From Lewinellaceae bacterium (GTDB taxonomy: Bacteria; Bacteroidota; Bacteroidia; Chitinophagales; Saprospiraceae), in the NCBI GenBank assembly GCA_020636225.1, contig JACJYI010000002.1, forward strand, positions 806,001-870,000: DNA of 64,000 nt, in the 5' to 3' direction. The notes below the pieces were generated by a model. The model did not search any database, was not told where the DNA came from, and saw only the letters and a program-made list of their open reading frames with translations. A program made the translations under genes and the position numbers. Of the stretch, positions 1 to 7,600 are shown in pieces (positions within the stretch are counted from its first letter, which is position 1; each line of letters begins with the position of its first letter).

Positions 1-344
1 AATTGCAACGGAAGGGCCACATTCTCCAGGACGGTCATCCAGGGCAGGGACGAATATTGCTGGAAGACCATGCTGGCCCGATTGTCGGGCCCCACTGGTT
101 TGCCCTGCAACAACACCTCCCCCTCTGTCGGTGTTTGCAGGCCGGCGATATACCGAAGCAGGGTCGACTTACCACAACCGGACATACCCAGGATGACCAC
201 AAACTGTCCCTGGGCAGGCTTGTCCTCCACCAGCAGATCAAGGCCCTCGATGATCCGGGTTTTTCCCTGGTCATAACTTTGGGATATCCCGCGCAGGCTG
301 ACAATGTTGTCCTGCTGGGGATTATCTGCGAATGTGATTGCCAT
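1..344 (-). CDS. NitT/TauT-type ABC transporter ATP-binding protein (C-terminus cut by window edge)
   Basis: Translating the minus strand from an ATG at 344 gives 114 codons with no stop before the window edge. Residues 47-55 are a Walker A loop (GMSGCGKST), followed by a Q-loop region reading VFQQYSSLPWMTV. That Q-loop form is typical of the SsuB/TauB/NrtD group of importer ATPases. The ABC signature and Walker B would lie outside the window. The gene starts 33 bp after the permease stop, so it is the last visible gene of the minus-strand cluster that begins near 4776. It should power the permease at 378-1436. Family assignment is firm; the substrate is unknown. Confidence 0.9.
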   Translation of the reverse strand, partial: MAITFADNPQQDNIVSLRGISQSYDQGKTRIIEGLDLLVEDKPAQGQFVVILGMSGCGKSTLLRYIAGLQTPTEGEVLLQGKPVGPDNRASMVFQQYSSLPWMTVLENVALPLQ

Positions 345-377
345 GACGAAACGGGTTTCGTGGTGATGTGGATCGAA

Positions 378-1436
378 CTATACTGATGGGGCCAGGGCCT
401 TCCTGTTTCGCCAATGATACACCTGATATCCCAGAATCGTCAGCATGATGGTATGAATGGCCCAGACAGTATCACCGAACAGGTCATCCAGGACTTTTCC
501 GGCGAAGAGGATCTGGGTCATATCATTGAAGGCGAGCATGAAATAGATACCCAACAGGATCCACAGGGACATTTGTTGCAGGTACTGGAAGATCATATCC
601 GTTGTAGAAGGCTGGCCGGAACGTCTCTCCTGGTTCCGAAGTGCCGGTGTCTTGAACGGGAACAACTGCCGGTCCGTCCTGGCGAATATCCGGTCCTGGA
701 GCACCCCGATCAGGACAATAAGGAAGAGCAGGGCAAATACCTTGTCCATCCGCCCCTGGCGCTGTCCGACCCGCCAGATCAACGCACCAAGTCCTCCCTG
801 GCTGCTGTCGATATTCTCAGCGACAATGATATACGTCCAGGAAATGGCCGTCAATACCCGGATATCATCCGATAAACGGGACAGGACGGAAGGCAGGTAG
901 ACACTTCGAATGGTTTGCCACGGACTGGCTCCCAAGGTATAGACGGTTTTCAGGTAGACGTCGTCCACTTCGTCAATACGCTGAATGACCACGGGCAGCA
1001 GGTAGATCATGATCCCGAAGGCAAGAAAGTGCACCTTCATATCCGTGCCCACGCCAAACCAGACGATAAACAGTCCGGTCACAGCAGTCAGGGGGATATA
1101 CCGGATAGACTCGACCTGGCGTTGAAAGCCTCCGCGAAACAAGGGAAAAAGGCCAATGAGAAACCCCAGGGGAATCGACAACAGGATGGCTTCCAGATAA
1201 CCCGCCAGGTTGATCCCCAGTGACCGGAAGGTGTTCTTGATGATCTCATTGTCGCGATACAGATCACCATACGAGGTGAACACCCGCCATGGGTTCGGCA
1301 AGATGGCACTGGAAACCACCGGATCAGTCCCCATGGTCAGCAAGGCCCAACCGATCAAGACGATCAATGCGCCTCCTATTCCCAGGACGAGGGATATGCT
1401 GGACGAGAGCTCTCCACGGATCTTGAACAGTGACAT
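378..1436 (-). CDS. NitT/TauT-type ABC transporter permease with extra C-terminal membrane segments
   Basis: A 352-residue integral membrane protein of the BPD_transp_1 (SsuC/TauC) family. After an N-terminal helix, the core region carries the EAA-loop signature (TLGASPWQTIRSVYLP, about residues 187-202) that contacts the ATPase. Typical SsuC/TauC permeases are near 250-280 residues. This one continues with a soluble stretch (about 255-285) and two more hydrophobic segments ending in YQVYHWRNRKALAPSV. The added segments are unusual and may dock the neighbouring membrane coiled-coil protein, which is inference. The start lies 13 bp after the stop of the binding protein, consistent with one transcript. 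Confidence 0.9.
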   Translation of the reverse strand: MSLFKIRGELSSSISLVLGIGGALIVLIGWALLTMGTDPVVSSAILPNPWRVFTSYGDLYRDNEIIKNTFRSLGINLAGYLEAILLSIPLGFLIGLFPLFRGGFQRQVESIRYIPLTAVTGLFIVWFGVGTDMKVHFLAFGIMIYLLPVVIQRIDEVDDVYLKTVYTLGASPWQTIRSVYLPSVLSRLSDDIRVLTAISWTYIIVAENIDSSQGGLGALIWRVGQRQGRMDKVFALLFLIVLIGVLQDRIFARTDRQLFPFKTPALRNQERRSGQPSTTDMIFQYLQQMSLWILLGIYFMLAFNDMTQILFAGKVLDDLFGDTVWAIHTIMLTILGYQVYHWRNRKALAPSV

Positions 1437-1449
1437 ACCGACCTTCGGA

Positions 1450-3033
1450 TCAGGAACCGATCAACTGGAAATCCGTCCTCCGGTTCTTGGCCTTGCAATC
1501 CGCCGACTGGTTGCCTTCACAGCCGGCAACAGGTTTGTCCGGACCATTACCGACAATGACAAAACGGTTCTTGTCCATATTGTAGGTCGTCCTGAGGTAA
1601 TCCGCAACGGACTGAGCCCGCTTCCTGGACAGTTCCATGTTCATAGCCCTCGATCCCACATTGTCCGTATTGCCTTCGATGCGGATCCGCATGCTGGCGA
1701 ACGACCGGGCCACTTCTGCAAATTGCAGGTCAATGATGGTCTTGGCATTCTCCGTCAATGTGAATTTGCCGGTCTCAAAATTGATACTGACCGGCTTGTT
1801 CGCCAGGGCCGGTTTCGTCTTCTCTGCCTCCGTGGGTGGCGAGAATGCAGGCATGGATTCCGATTCATACCCCGGGCCACTCAGCACACGATCAGCCGCC
1901 TGTACGGCCCCGGTATTGATGACATTCCGCCAGGGCGGGGCCACTTTTTCCGCCTGGCCCAGCTCATGGAAGGTCCGGGCCATCTTGTCATACAGGTCAC
2001 CGCCCTTTACGCCCTGATACTGGGGATTCAACCCGAAGAAATCCTTGTTGTCGCCGTGTGTTGTCCAGCGGACCACGGACATGGCCCCCATGGCATCTTC
2101 CTTGGGAAAATCCAGGAAGGTGGCCAGTTTCTCCGCAGCAACCTCCTGTTTCGCCGGATCGTTCTGCAACTCGGCTACGGCCTTCATCCACCCCTCATAG
2201 AAGGCATTGATCTTGTTCCGGTTGTTCCGTATGTAGCTTTCCTTCGCAAAGAAGATATCCGCTATGATATTCGATTGTTCCTTGGTGGTCACCAGTACCT
2301 TCGAACCGGCCACTTCACGAATGGCCTCGATATCGAACGGACTCCACACCACGGCTGCATCCACATCGGGAGCCTTGAACATCTGCGAGGCGACGACGGG
2401 ATCCTGGGCCGCCGCAATGGTCACATCCGTGTATTTCAAGCCTGCAGCCTCCAATGCGGAGATGAGGAGCGTTTGGGATGGCGCTGGTTCCGTGACCGCG
2501 ATCCGCTTGCCCTTCAGGTCATTGATCGAATTGATACCCCGCTTGGCAATGATCACATCGCCACCGCGAGACCAGTCCACCTGCATGAATACCTGTGGCT
2601 TGTATTGCGCCAGATCACCCGGAAAGGTATACAGAGGAAAGGCATCCGCAGTCTGTACGAGAACATCATACTCATCAGCGATCCAGGCATTCAAAGCACT
2701 TTGCAGGTCATCATTCTTGACAAACCTGACCTTCAAACCGTAGTCCTTGTAGAATCTCGAATCCTCGGATGGTTCCGAACCGTTGTTGTAATACAGACCA
2801 GGTGCATAACCGCCCCAGGTGACCAACTGCACCGTCAGAACGTCATCATCAGAACGATTCCCGGACCCCTCGTCGCCGAAGGTGCCACCATTCGCAGCGT
2901 TCTCTTCCGCCTGTGACTTGAGTGAACGCCCCCACTCCGTCTGGTTCAGCAGGTAATTTCCGAGATAGACAAGTCCGCCCACGATCACAAGGGTGATCAG
3001 GAGCTTGGAAAAAGTGGTCAATCGACGTGCCAT
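1450..3033 (-). CDS. ABC substrate-binding protein fused to an OmpA-like peptidoglycan-binding domain
   Basis: 527 residues in three parts. Residues 9-28 are one transmembrane anchor. Residues about 65-390 are an NMT1/NitT-TauT-like periplasmic binding domain (VTWGGYAPGLYYNNG, then NDLKGKRIAVTEPAPS). Residues about 420-527 are an OmpA C-terminal domain (INFETGKFTLTENA, then MELSRKRAQSVADYL, which matches the NxxLSxxRAxxV peptidoglycan motif). The OmpA part has two cysteines (GCEGNQSADC) that could form a disulfide. The binding protein would therefore be tied to both inner membrane and cell wall. It starts 23 bp downstream of the PspA-like gene. The ligand cannot be read from the sequence. Confidence 0.88.
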   Translation of the reverse strand: MARRLTTFSKLLITLVIVGGLVYLGNYLLNQTEWGRSLKSQAEENAANGGTFGDEGSGNRSDDDVLTVQLVTWGGYAPGLYYNNGSEPSEDSRFYKDYGLKVRFVKNDDLQSALNAWIADEYDVLVQTADAFPLYTFPGDLAQYKPQVFMQVDWSRGGDVIIAKRGINSINDLKGKRIAVTEPAPSQTLLISALEAAGLKYTDVTIAAAQDPVVASQMFKAPDVDAAVVWSPFDIEAIREVAGSKVLVTTKEQSNIIADIFFAKESYIRNNRNKINAFYEGWMKAVAELQNDPAKQEVAAEKLATFLDFPKEDAMGAMSVVRWTTHGDNKDFFGLNPQYQGVKGGDLYDKMARTFHELGQAEKVAPPWRNVINTGAVQAADRVLSGPGYESESMPAFSPPTEAEKTKPALANKPVSINFETGKFTLTENAKTIIDLQFAEVARSFASMRIRIEGNTDNVGSRAMNMELSRKRAQSVADYLRTTYNMDKNRFVIVGNGPDKPVAGCEGNQSADCKAKNRRTDFQLIGS

Positions 3034-3056
3034 GAGTTAGGTAGTGTTACTGGTGA

Positions 3057-4091
3057 TCAGGATTCAAAAAACGTGTCATATTGGTTGCCACGAGACTCTG
3101 AACGTGGCTCTGGCCGGGCGATAGGTGCATCCAGGTCGAGAACATCCTTGTCGTTGGATGCCTTGAGGAGGAGAGTTTCCTTTTCATTCCCAAGGATCAT
3201 GGATACCCCTTCCTTCTCCCATTTCTCCAGCATGGCCAACCCCTCTTCTTCGAACACACCGTTCTGCAGATCCACGCTGTCCATGAAGTTGGAGGACATC
3301 TCCATGAATCGCTCCATCTCCCCGACCTTCTGGGAAACATCATCCGCAATGGCTTCCAGGGCCATGTCGAACATATAGCGCTGGTCATTATTTCCACTGA
3401 TGATATTCATGGCGGACTTCATGGCCGAATGACTGGCCCGAATGGCTTTCCGCTCCTGCTCCTTTACCTGGACCTGATCCTGGATATCCTCCAGGAGGAT
3501 CTCGGAATTCTCATACATCTTGGTCAATACCCGGTAGAGGATCTCCATCTTGCGATACAGGTCCTCCAGTTTCATGTTGGACTCCTTCAACCGTCCGGCC
3601 TTCCGGGACTTGAGGACGACCATGGAAGACATGTTCGAATCCTTGGCCTTCGAGGCCATCTGCAGGTTCGTCTGGATATCCCGTTGATTGTTCAGGATCA
3701 ACTCCTTCAGCTTGTGCATCTGGCCGCGCAATTTGGTGATCTGCTTGTTCATCTCACCCAGATTGTCCTTCAGGTCCTCGACATAGGATTTCAGGATGCC
3801 GATCGGATCGATCTGGACAAAGATGCCGGTCACCCATCGCATCACACTTTTGTACATATACCAGATCAGGTTGCGCATCTTGGGATCCAGCACCATGTAG
3901 ATGATGGCCGCCAGGACCATCAGCAGAATGCCCAGGTAGAGCACATTCTGGGTCATGGCAATGATCGCCGGCAGATAGGTGAACAGCAGATATCCACCTC
4001 CGAGGATCAGTCCACCAAGAAAGAGGGCTCCGGTGACACCTTCGGGACGCTGCCAGAAGGATTTGGGTTTGAATGCATCCGTGTTGGTCAT
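3057..4091 (-). CDS. Membrane-anchored PspA-like coiled-coil protein
   Basis: 344 residues from the chosen ATG at 4091. A longer reading frame would start at 4142 but would overlap the upstream gene. Two hydrophobic segments (about residues 21-45 and 48-68) form a membrane hairpin. The rest is nearly all helical, beginning DPIGILKSYVEDLKDNL and continuing in long heptad-rich helices. The opening after the membrane part and the helix pattern resemble the PspA/Vipp1/IM30 (ESCRT-III-like) fold, but those proteins lack transmembrane helices, so I call it PspA-like only. The C-terminus is an acidic, disordered tail. It lies 10 bp after the upstream coiled-coil gene and 23 bp before the binding protein, which suggests a dedicated membrane-stress or scaffold role for the ABC system. 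Confidence 0.65.
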   Translation of the reverse strand: MTNTDAFKPKSFWQRPEGVTGALFLGGLILGGGYLLFTYLPAIIAMTQNVLYLGILLMVLAAIIYMVLDPKMRNLIWYMYKSVMRWVTGIFVQIDPIGILKSYVEDLKDNLGEMNKQITKLRGQMHKLKELILNNQRDIQTNLQMASKAKDSNMSSMVVLKSRKAGRLKESNMKLEDLYRKMEILYRVLTKMYENSEILLEDIQDQVQVKEQERKAIRASHSAMKSAMNIISGNNDQRYMFDMALEAIADDVSQKVGEMERFMEMSSNFMDSVDLQNGVFEEEGLAMLEKWEKEGVSMILGNEKETLLLKASNDKDVLDLDAPIARPEPRSESRGNQYDTFFES

Positions 4092-4101
4092 TGACGATCG
4101 A

Positions 4102-4776
4102 TTATTTAAGGTATTGGTCCATTTTCTGAATATCCGATTCAATCTCCCTGGTCAGAAAGTCATGACTGCTCATGAACTGTTTCTCAGTCCTCTGGATCTT
4201 TTGATGGACTTCCGCCAGCTCGGCGGTCAGGGTTGTCATTTCCTCCCGCTGGGCGCTGATGGATGCCATCAGCTCCTCAATCTGTTTCTGGTGAGCGACG
4301 ATCGAGGATTCCAGCTCGGTGATCCGATGTTTGCGTGACTGGATCTGGGTCCGCTCCTGATTGGCCAGGGCATCGGAAAATTTCTTCTTTTCCTTCTCCA
4401 GGATATCCAGGTAAACCTGTGCTGTGCGGGTCAGTTCCCGCGGGGTGACATTCATCGTCTGCGCCATGACATAGGCCGACTTGAAGCGGGTCGCCTCATC
4501 CATGTCCATTTTACCCAGGGATCGCAGGGCTTGCCGAAACTCCAGATAGTCAAACCCTTCCAGGTTATTGGCTTCCAGGGCCTGGAACAATGTATCGAGA
4601 AAACGCTGATCCACCTTCCCCGGATCGGTGTCGGTGTCCGGCGCGGTGGACGTTGGCCTGACGGGCGCAGATGCCGGACCTCCAGGGTTCGATGAGGCCG
4701 GTGCGGGTTGTTCGGTACCTTCCTTTGTTGACTCTTCTTCGATGAAGAGTGATTTCAGATTCTTGATAAATCCCAT
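4102..4776 (-). CDS. Coiled-coil protein, first gene of the ABC/PspA-like cluster
   Basis: 224 residues from ATG 4776 (MGFIKNLKSLF). There is no signal peptide. An amphipathic N-terminus is followed by a Pro/Thr/Ala-rich linker (about 20-55), a helical globular part (about 56-118, starting KVDQRFLDTLFQAL), and a long coiled coil (about 118-224). I do not recognise a named family. It is the promoter-proximal gene of the minus-strand cluster, with a TACATTTG box 39 bp upstream. A cytoplasmic partner of the membrane-anchored PspA-like protein is the simplest reading, but this is inference from context. Confidence 0.7.
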   Translation of the reverse strand: MGFIKNLKSLFIEEESTKEGTEQPAPASSNPGGPASAPVRPTSTAPDTDTDPGKVDQRFLDTLFQALEANNLEGFDYLEFRQALRSLGKMDMDEATRFKSAYVMAQTMNVTPRELTRTAQVYLDILEKEKKKFSDALANQERTQIQSRKHRITELESSIVAHQKQIEELMASISAQREEMTTLTAELAEVHQKIQRTEKQFMSSHDFLTREIESDIQKMDQYLK

Positions 4777-4815
4777 ATGCGGAACGAAACTATTCAGAGG
4801 GTTTGCGAACCTCAA

Positions 4816-4823
4816 CAAATGTA
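4816..4823 (-). promoter_or_regulatory. Candidate -7 box for the ABC/coiled-coil operon
   Basis: On the minus strand this reads TACATTTG, a perfect match to the Bacteroidota -7 consensus TAnnTTTG, 39 bp before the ATG at 4776. A TTTG lies 23 bp further upstream (4847-4850), slightly wider than the usual 19-21 bp spacing. Confidence 0.4.
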
Positions 4824-4908
4824 GACAAACGGTAGCAAAAATCGGTCAAACGCACCAATTCGGACGCAAATGGTCAGACGTAAAAAACTACCTAACGCCG
4901 AGTTGCGT

Positions 4909-4916
4909 TACCTTTG
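4909..4916 (+). promoter_or_regulatory. Candidate -7 box abutting the arcA start (near-leaderless)
   Basis: TACCTTTG matches TAnnTTTG and ends 4 bp before the ATG at 4921, so a transcript starting from it would have almost no leader. No TTTG -33 box is seen at the right distance. Confidence 0.3.
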
Positions 4917-4920
4917 TCTC

Positions 4921-6195
4921 ATGCAAGGACCAGCTAAAATCCAAGTCAGTTCTGAAATCGGAGCCCTGAAACGAGTGATGATCCACCGGCCGGATGCAGG
5001 CATTGCCCGGATCAGTCCCAAACGGGCGTCCGAGCTTCTCTTTGATGACATTGTCCATCTGCCGCAGATGCAGGAGGAGCATGACGTTTTCTCCGCTGTA
5101 TTGCGTGCCTTCCTGGGCGATGAGAATGTCCTGGAGAGTCATCAACTCCTTCTGGAATCCCTCCAGGACGATCGGGAGACCCGTGAAGAAGTCATCCGGA
5201 TGATCATTGACTATGAGGAACTCCCGAAAAGCTACATCCAGCTGCTCAGTGACCTGCCGGATGAAAAACTGGCGAGAACCCTGATCACAGGATACCTGGA
5301 GGATGATGATCACATCCTTCTGGACCCGATTCCCAACTTCATCTTTACCCGTGACCTGGCCGTGGTCGTCAATGACCATGTGGTCATTACCAAGGCCTCC
5401 AAGATGGCCCGATTCAGGGAGAATTTCCTGACAAGATTCATCTGTTGGTCCCATCCGATCTTCAAGGGCCTCCGCGAAGCCGGGAAAATGATCAACCTGA
5501 ACCATGTGGATGAGTTCCCACCTTCCAAAAAGGGGGAGAGTGTCTCCATGGAAGGTGGCGACATGATGATCATCAATCAGGACTATCTCCTGATCGGGTG
5601 CAGCGAACGAACGACGTCGCATGCCATTCAGCTGCTCAAGGATGCCCTGTTTGAAAAGAACGTGATTCGCCATGTGGTCCAGATCAATATCCCCCAGGAC
5701 CGTTCCTACATGCACATTGACACGATCTTCACCCAGATCTCCAAACGGCATATCACCGCCTATAAACCTATCGTCATGGATGGCCTTGCTTCCAATGTGC
5801 AGGTCTACAGCAAGAACGGTGGATACCGGGAATATGGCAGTGTCCAGGAGTTCTTTCACAATGAAATCGACCAGGACATGGAATTCATCCCCAGTGGGAA
5901 CGGCCAAAGCCCCTACCAGGAGCGAGAACAATGGACGGATGGATGCAATCTGGTCGCGATCAAACCAGGGGTGGCCCTGACCTATGATCGCAACCCCGAA
6001 ACCGAAAAAGCCTTTCAAGCCAACGGCTATCAGATCCTTCATGCCCATGACTTCCTGAAGGCGGTCAAGGCAGGCAAACTGGATCCGGCAACCCTGGAAC
6101 AAACCATCATTACGCTCCCATCCAACGAGCTTTCGCGAGCCCGTGGCGGTTCGCATTGCATGACCTGTCCATTGGAACGGGCACCAATTGACTAA
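4921..6195 (+). CDS. arcA: Arginine deiminase family protein
   Basis: 424 residues. It hydrolyses arginine to citrulline and ammonia if it acts like the canonical enzyme. The family motifs are in order: FDDIVHLPQMQEEHD near the N-terminus, FTRDLAV, EGGDMMII, MHIDTIFT, and the C-terminal active site GGSHCMTCP with the nucleophilic cysteine at residue 413. The start at 4921 places the conserved VSSEIGALKRVMIHRP close to the N-terminus; an upstream in-frame start at 4870 would add a non-conserved tail. No ornithine carbamoyltransferase or carbamate kinase lies beside it, so it is not in a standard arginine-fermentation operon. It is followed after 2 bp by a thioesterase gene. Confidence 0.88.
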   Translation: MQGPAKIQVSSEIGALKRVMIHRPDAGIARISPKRASELLFDDIVHLPQMQEEHDVFSAVLRAFLGDENVLESHQLLLESLQDDRETREEVIRMIIDYEELPKSYIQLLSDLPDEKLARTLITGYLEDDDHILLDPIPNFIFTRDLAVVVNDHVVITKASKMARFRENFLTRFICWSHPIFKGLREAGKMINLNHVDEFPPSKKGESVSMEGGDMMIINQDYLLIGCSERTTSHAIQLLKDALFEKNVIRHVVQINIPQDRSYMHIDTIFTQISKRHITAYKPIVMDGLASNVQVYSKNGGYREYGSVQEFFHNEIDQDMEFIPSGNGQSPYQEREQWTDGCNLVAIKPGVALTYDRNPETEKAFQANGYQILHAHDFLKAVKAGKLDPATLEQTIITLPSNELSRARGGSHCMTCPLERAPID

Positions 6196-6197
6196 GC

Positions 6198-6605
6198 ATG
6201 TTTGTCAGTGAGACCCGCATCAGGGTCAGATACAGTGAAACGGATCAAATGGGTGTCGTCTATTATGGCCACTACGCCCAATATTTTGAAGTCGGGCGAG
6301 CAGAGGCGATCCGTGAATTGGGCTGGACCTACAGGCAACTGGAAGAATCAGGTATCCTGATGCCCGTGGTATCGATGCAGTTACGTTACCATCGTCCGGC
6401 ACGGTATGATGATCTACTCCTGGTCAGGACACAGGTCAGTGAACCTCCCGGGCGCCTGATCACCTTCTCTTCCCAGATCTTCAATGAAGAGGGGATACAT
6501 CTGACCTCAGGGGAAGTCACCCTGACATTCATTGATCAGGCAACCGGCCGACCCTGTCCTGCTCCGGAGAAGTTGATCAACACCTTTGAGCCGTTCTTTT
6601 CATGA
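6198..6605 (+). CDS. Hotdog-fold acyl-CoA thioesterase (YbgC/FadM type)
   Basis: 135 residues, the usual length for the 4-hydroxybenzoyl-CoA thioesterase/YbgC family. The N-terminus carries the characteristic RYSETDQMGVVYYGHYAQYFE, with the catalytic Asp in the TDQMG segment. It should release free fatty acids from acyl-CoA in the cytoplasm. It starts 2 bp after arcA, and its TGA overlaps the ATG of the next gene (ATGA, 6602-6605), so the three genes are probably co-translated. The substrate chain length cannot be judged. Confidence 0.88.
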   Translation: MFVSETRIRVRYSETDQMGVVYYGHYAQYFEVGRAEAIRELGWTYRQLEESGILMPVVSMQLRYHRPARYDDLLLVRTQVSEPPGRLITFSSQIFNEEGIHLTSGEVTLTFIDQATGRPCPAPEKLINTFEPFFS

Positions 6606-7600
6606 ATCTGTTCACCCGGATCGAGCATTGGTACCTCAGTCTGACAAACCGGATCTGGGGAATCCTTGCGAAATGGCTGAAGAACAACAGTCTCCCCGGA
6701 TTCAGAGGCATCTCGATTTGGAATGTCGGTCATTTCCTGGTGCAGGAGGTCAGAAAGGACGACCCCTTCATGCGGGCGAATGCAGTGGCCTTCAGCTTCT
6801 TCCTGTCCCTCTTTCCGGCGATCATCACCCTGTTCACCCTGCTCCCCTACTTCCCGATCTATGAGTCATTCAGTTCCACGCTCCAGGAAACGGTTCGCGG
6901 ACTGATGCCGGGTACTGCGGGTGATTGGCTGGTCAGCTTTCTGAACGATATCGCCACTCGTGAACGGAGGGGGCTGCTCTCCTTCAGTACGTTGCTGGCA
7001 CTCTTCTTCTCCACCAGTGGAACGGCTACCTTGATGTACTCCTTCGAAAAGGATATCCCCCAGGTCTTCAAGAACCGTCATCCCCTCATGAAGCGATGGA
7101 TCGCGCTCTGGCTGACCGTACTGCTGGCCTTCCTGGTGGTCATGTCCATCGCTCTGGTCATTGCCGGCCACCATCTGGTCGGAATACTGACCCAAAATAT
7201 CCAGGCTGACTGGGTCACACAAGTCAGCTTTGAGGCCCTCCGCTGGACCCTCGTCGTAGCCCTCTTCTATTCCAGCATCTCCCTGCTCTACCGGTACGGG
7301 GCGCCTACTCGCAGGCGGTTCAATTTCTTCAGCACAGGGGCCACTGTCGCGACGATCCTGGCCTTGCTTTCCTCCATTCTGTTCTCCATGTACATCAATG
7401 CATTCGGCACCTACAACAAACTGTACGGATCCATCGGCACCATCATCGCCCTGATGCTCTGGCTGCAGATCAATGCCTTTGTGATCATTTCCGGATACGA
7501 GCTGAATACAGCGATCGCCTTTCACCGGATTACCGGCAAGCACAGCAAATCCCTGCCCGATCAAGCCGACCCGGAGGCCGATCCCTCACTCCATCGATAG
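6602..7600 (+). CDS. YihY/BrkB family inner-membrane protein
   Basis: 332 residues with about six predicted membrane helices. The first is the conserved ANAVAFSFFLSLFPAIITLF, and a later one is the family hallmark FGTYNKLYGSIGTIIALMLW (about residues 264-283). The family (formerly and wrongly called ribonuclease BN) has no agreed function and is often linked to envelope integrity. It is translationally coupled to the thioesterase through ATGA. Its last 40 bp overlap the 3' end of the convergent ubiX gene, encoding the hydrophilic tail DPEADPSLHR. Confidence 0.9.
   Translation: MNLFTRIEHWYLSLTNRIWGILAKWLKNNSLPGFRGISIWNVGHFLVQEVRKDDPFMRANAVAFSFFLSLFPAIITLFTLLPYFPIYESFSSTLQETVRGLMPGTAGDWLVSFLNDIATRERRGLLSFSTLLALFFSTSGTATLMYSFEKDIPQVFKNRHPLMKRWIALWLTVLLAFLVVMSIALVIAGHHLVGILTQNIQADWVTQVSFEALRWTLVVALFYSSISLLYRYGAPTRRRFNFFSTGATVATILALLSSILFSMYINAFGTYNKLYGSIGTIIALMLWLQINAFVIISGYELNTAIAFHRITGKHSKSLPDQADPEADPSLHR

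Noticed and set aside
1210..2916. A 568-codon open frame on the plus strand opposite the SBP-OmpA and permease genes
   Set aside because: It is antisense to two genes with clear domains, has no recognisable motif, and its amino-acid make-up is that of a shadow frame in GC-rich DNA.
4888..6156. A 422-codon open frame on the minus strand opposite arginine deiminase
   Set aside because: The plus-strand product has the full set of arginine deiminase motifs; the antisense product resembles nothing.
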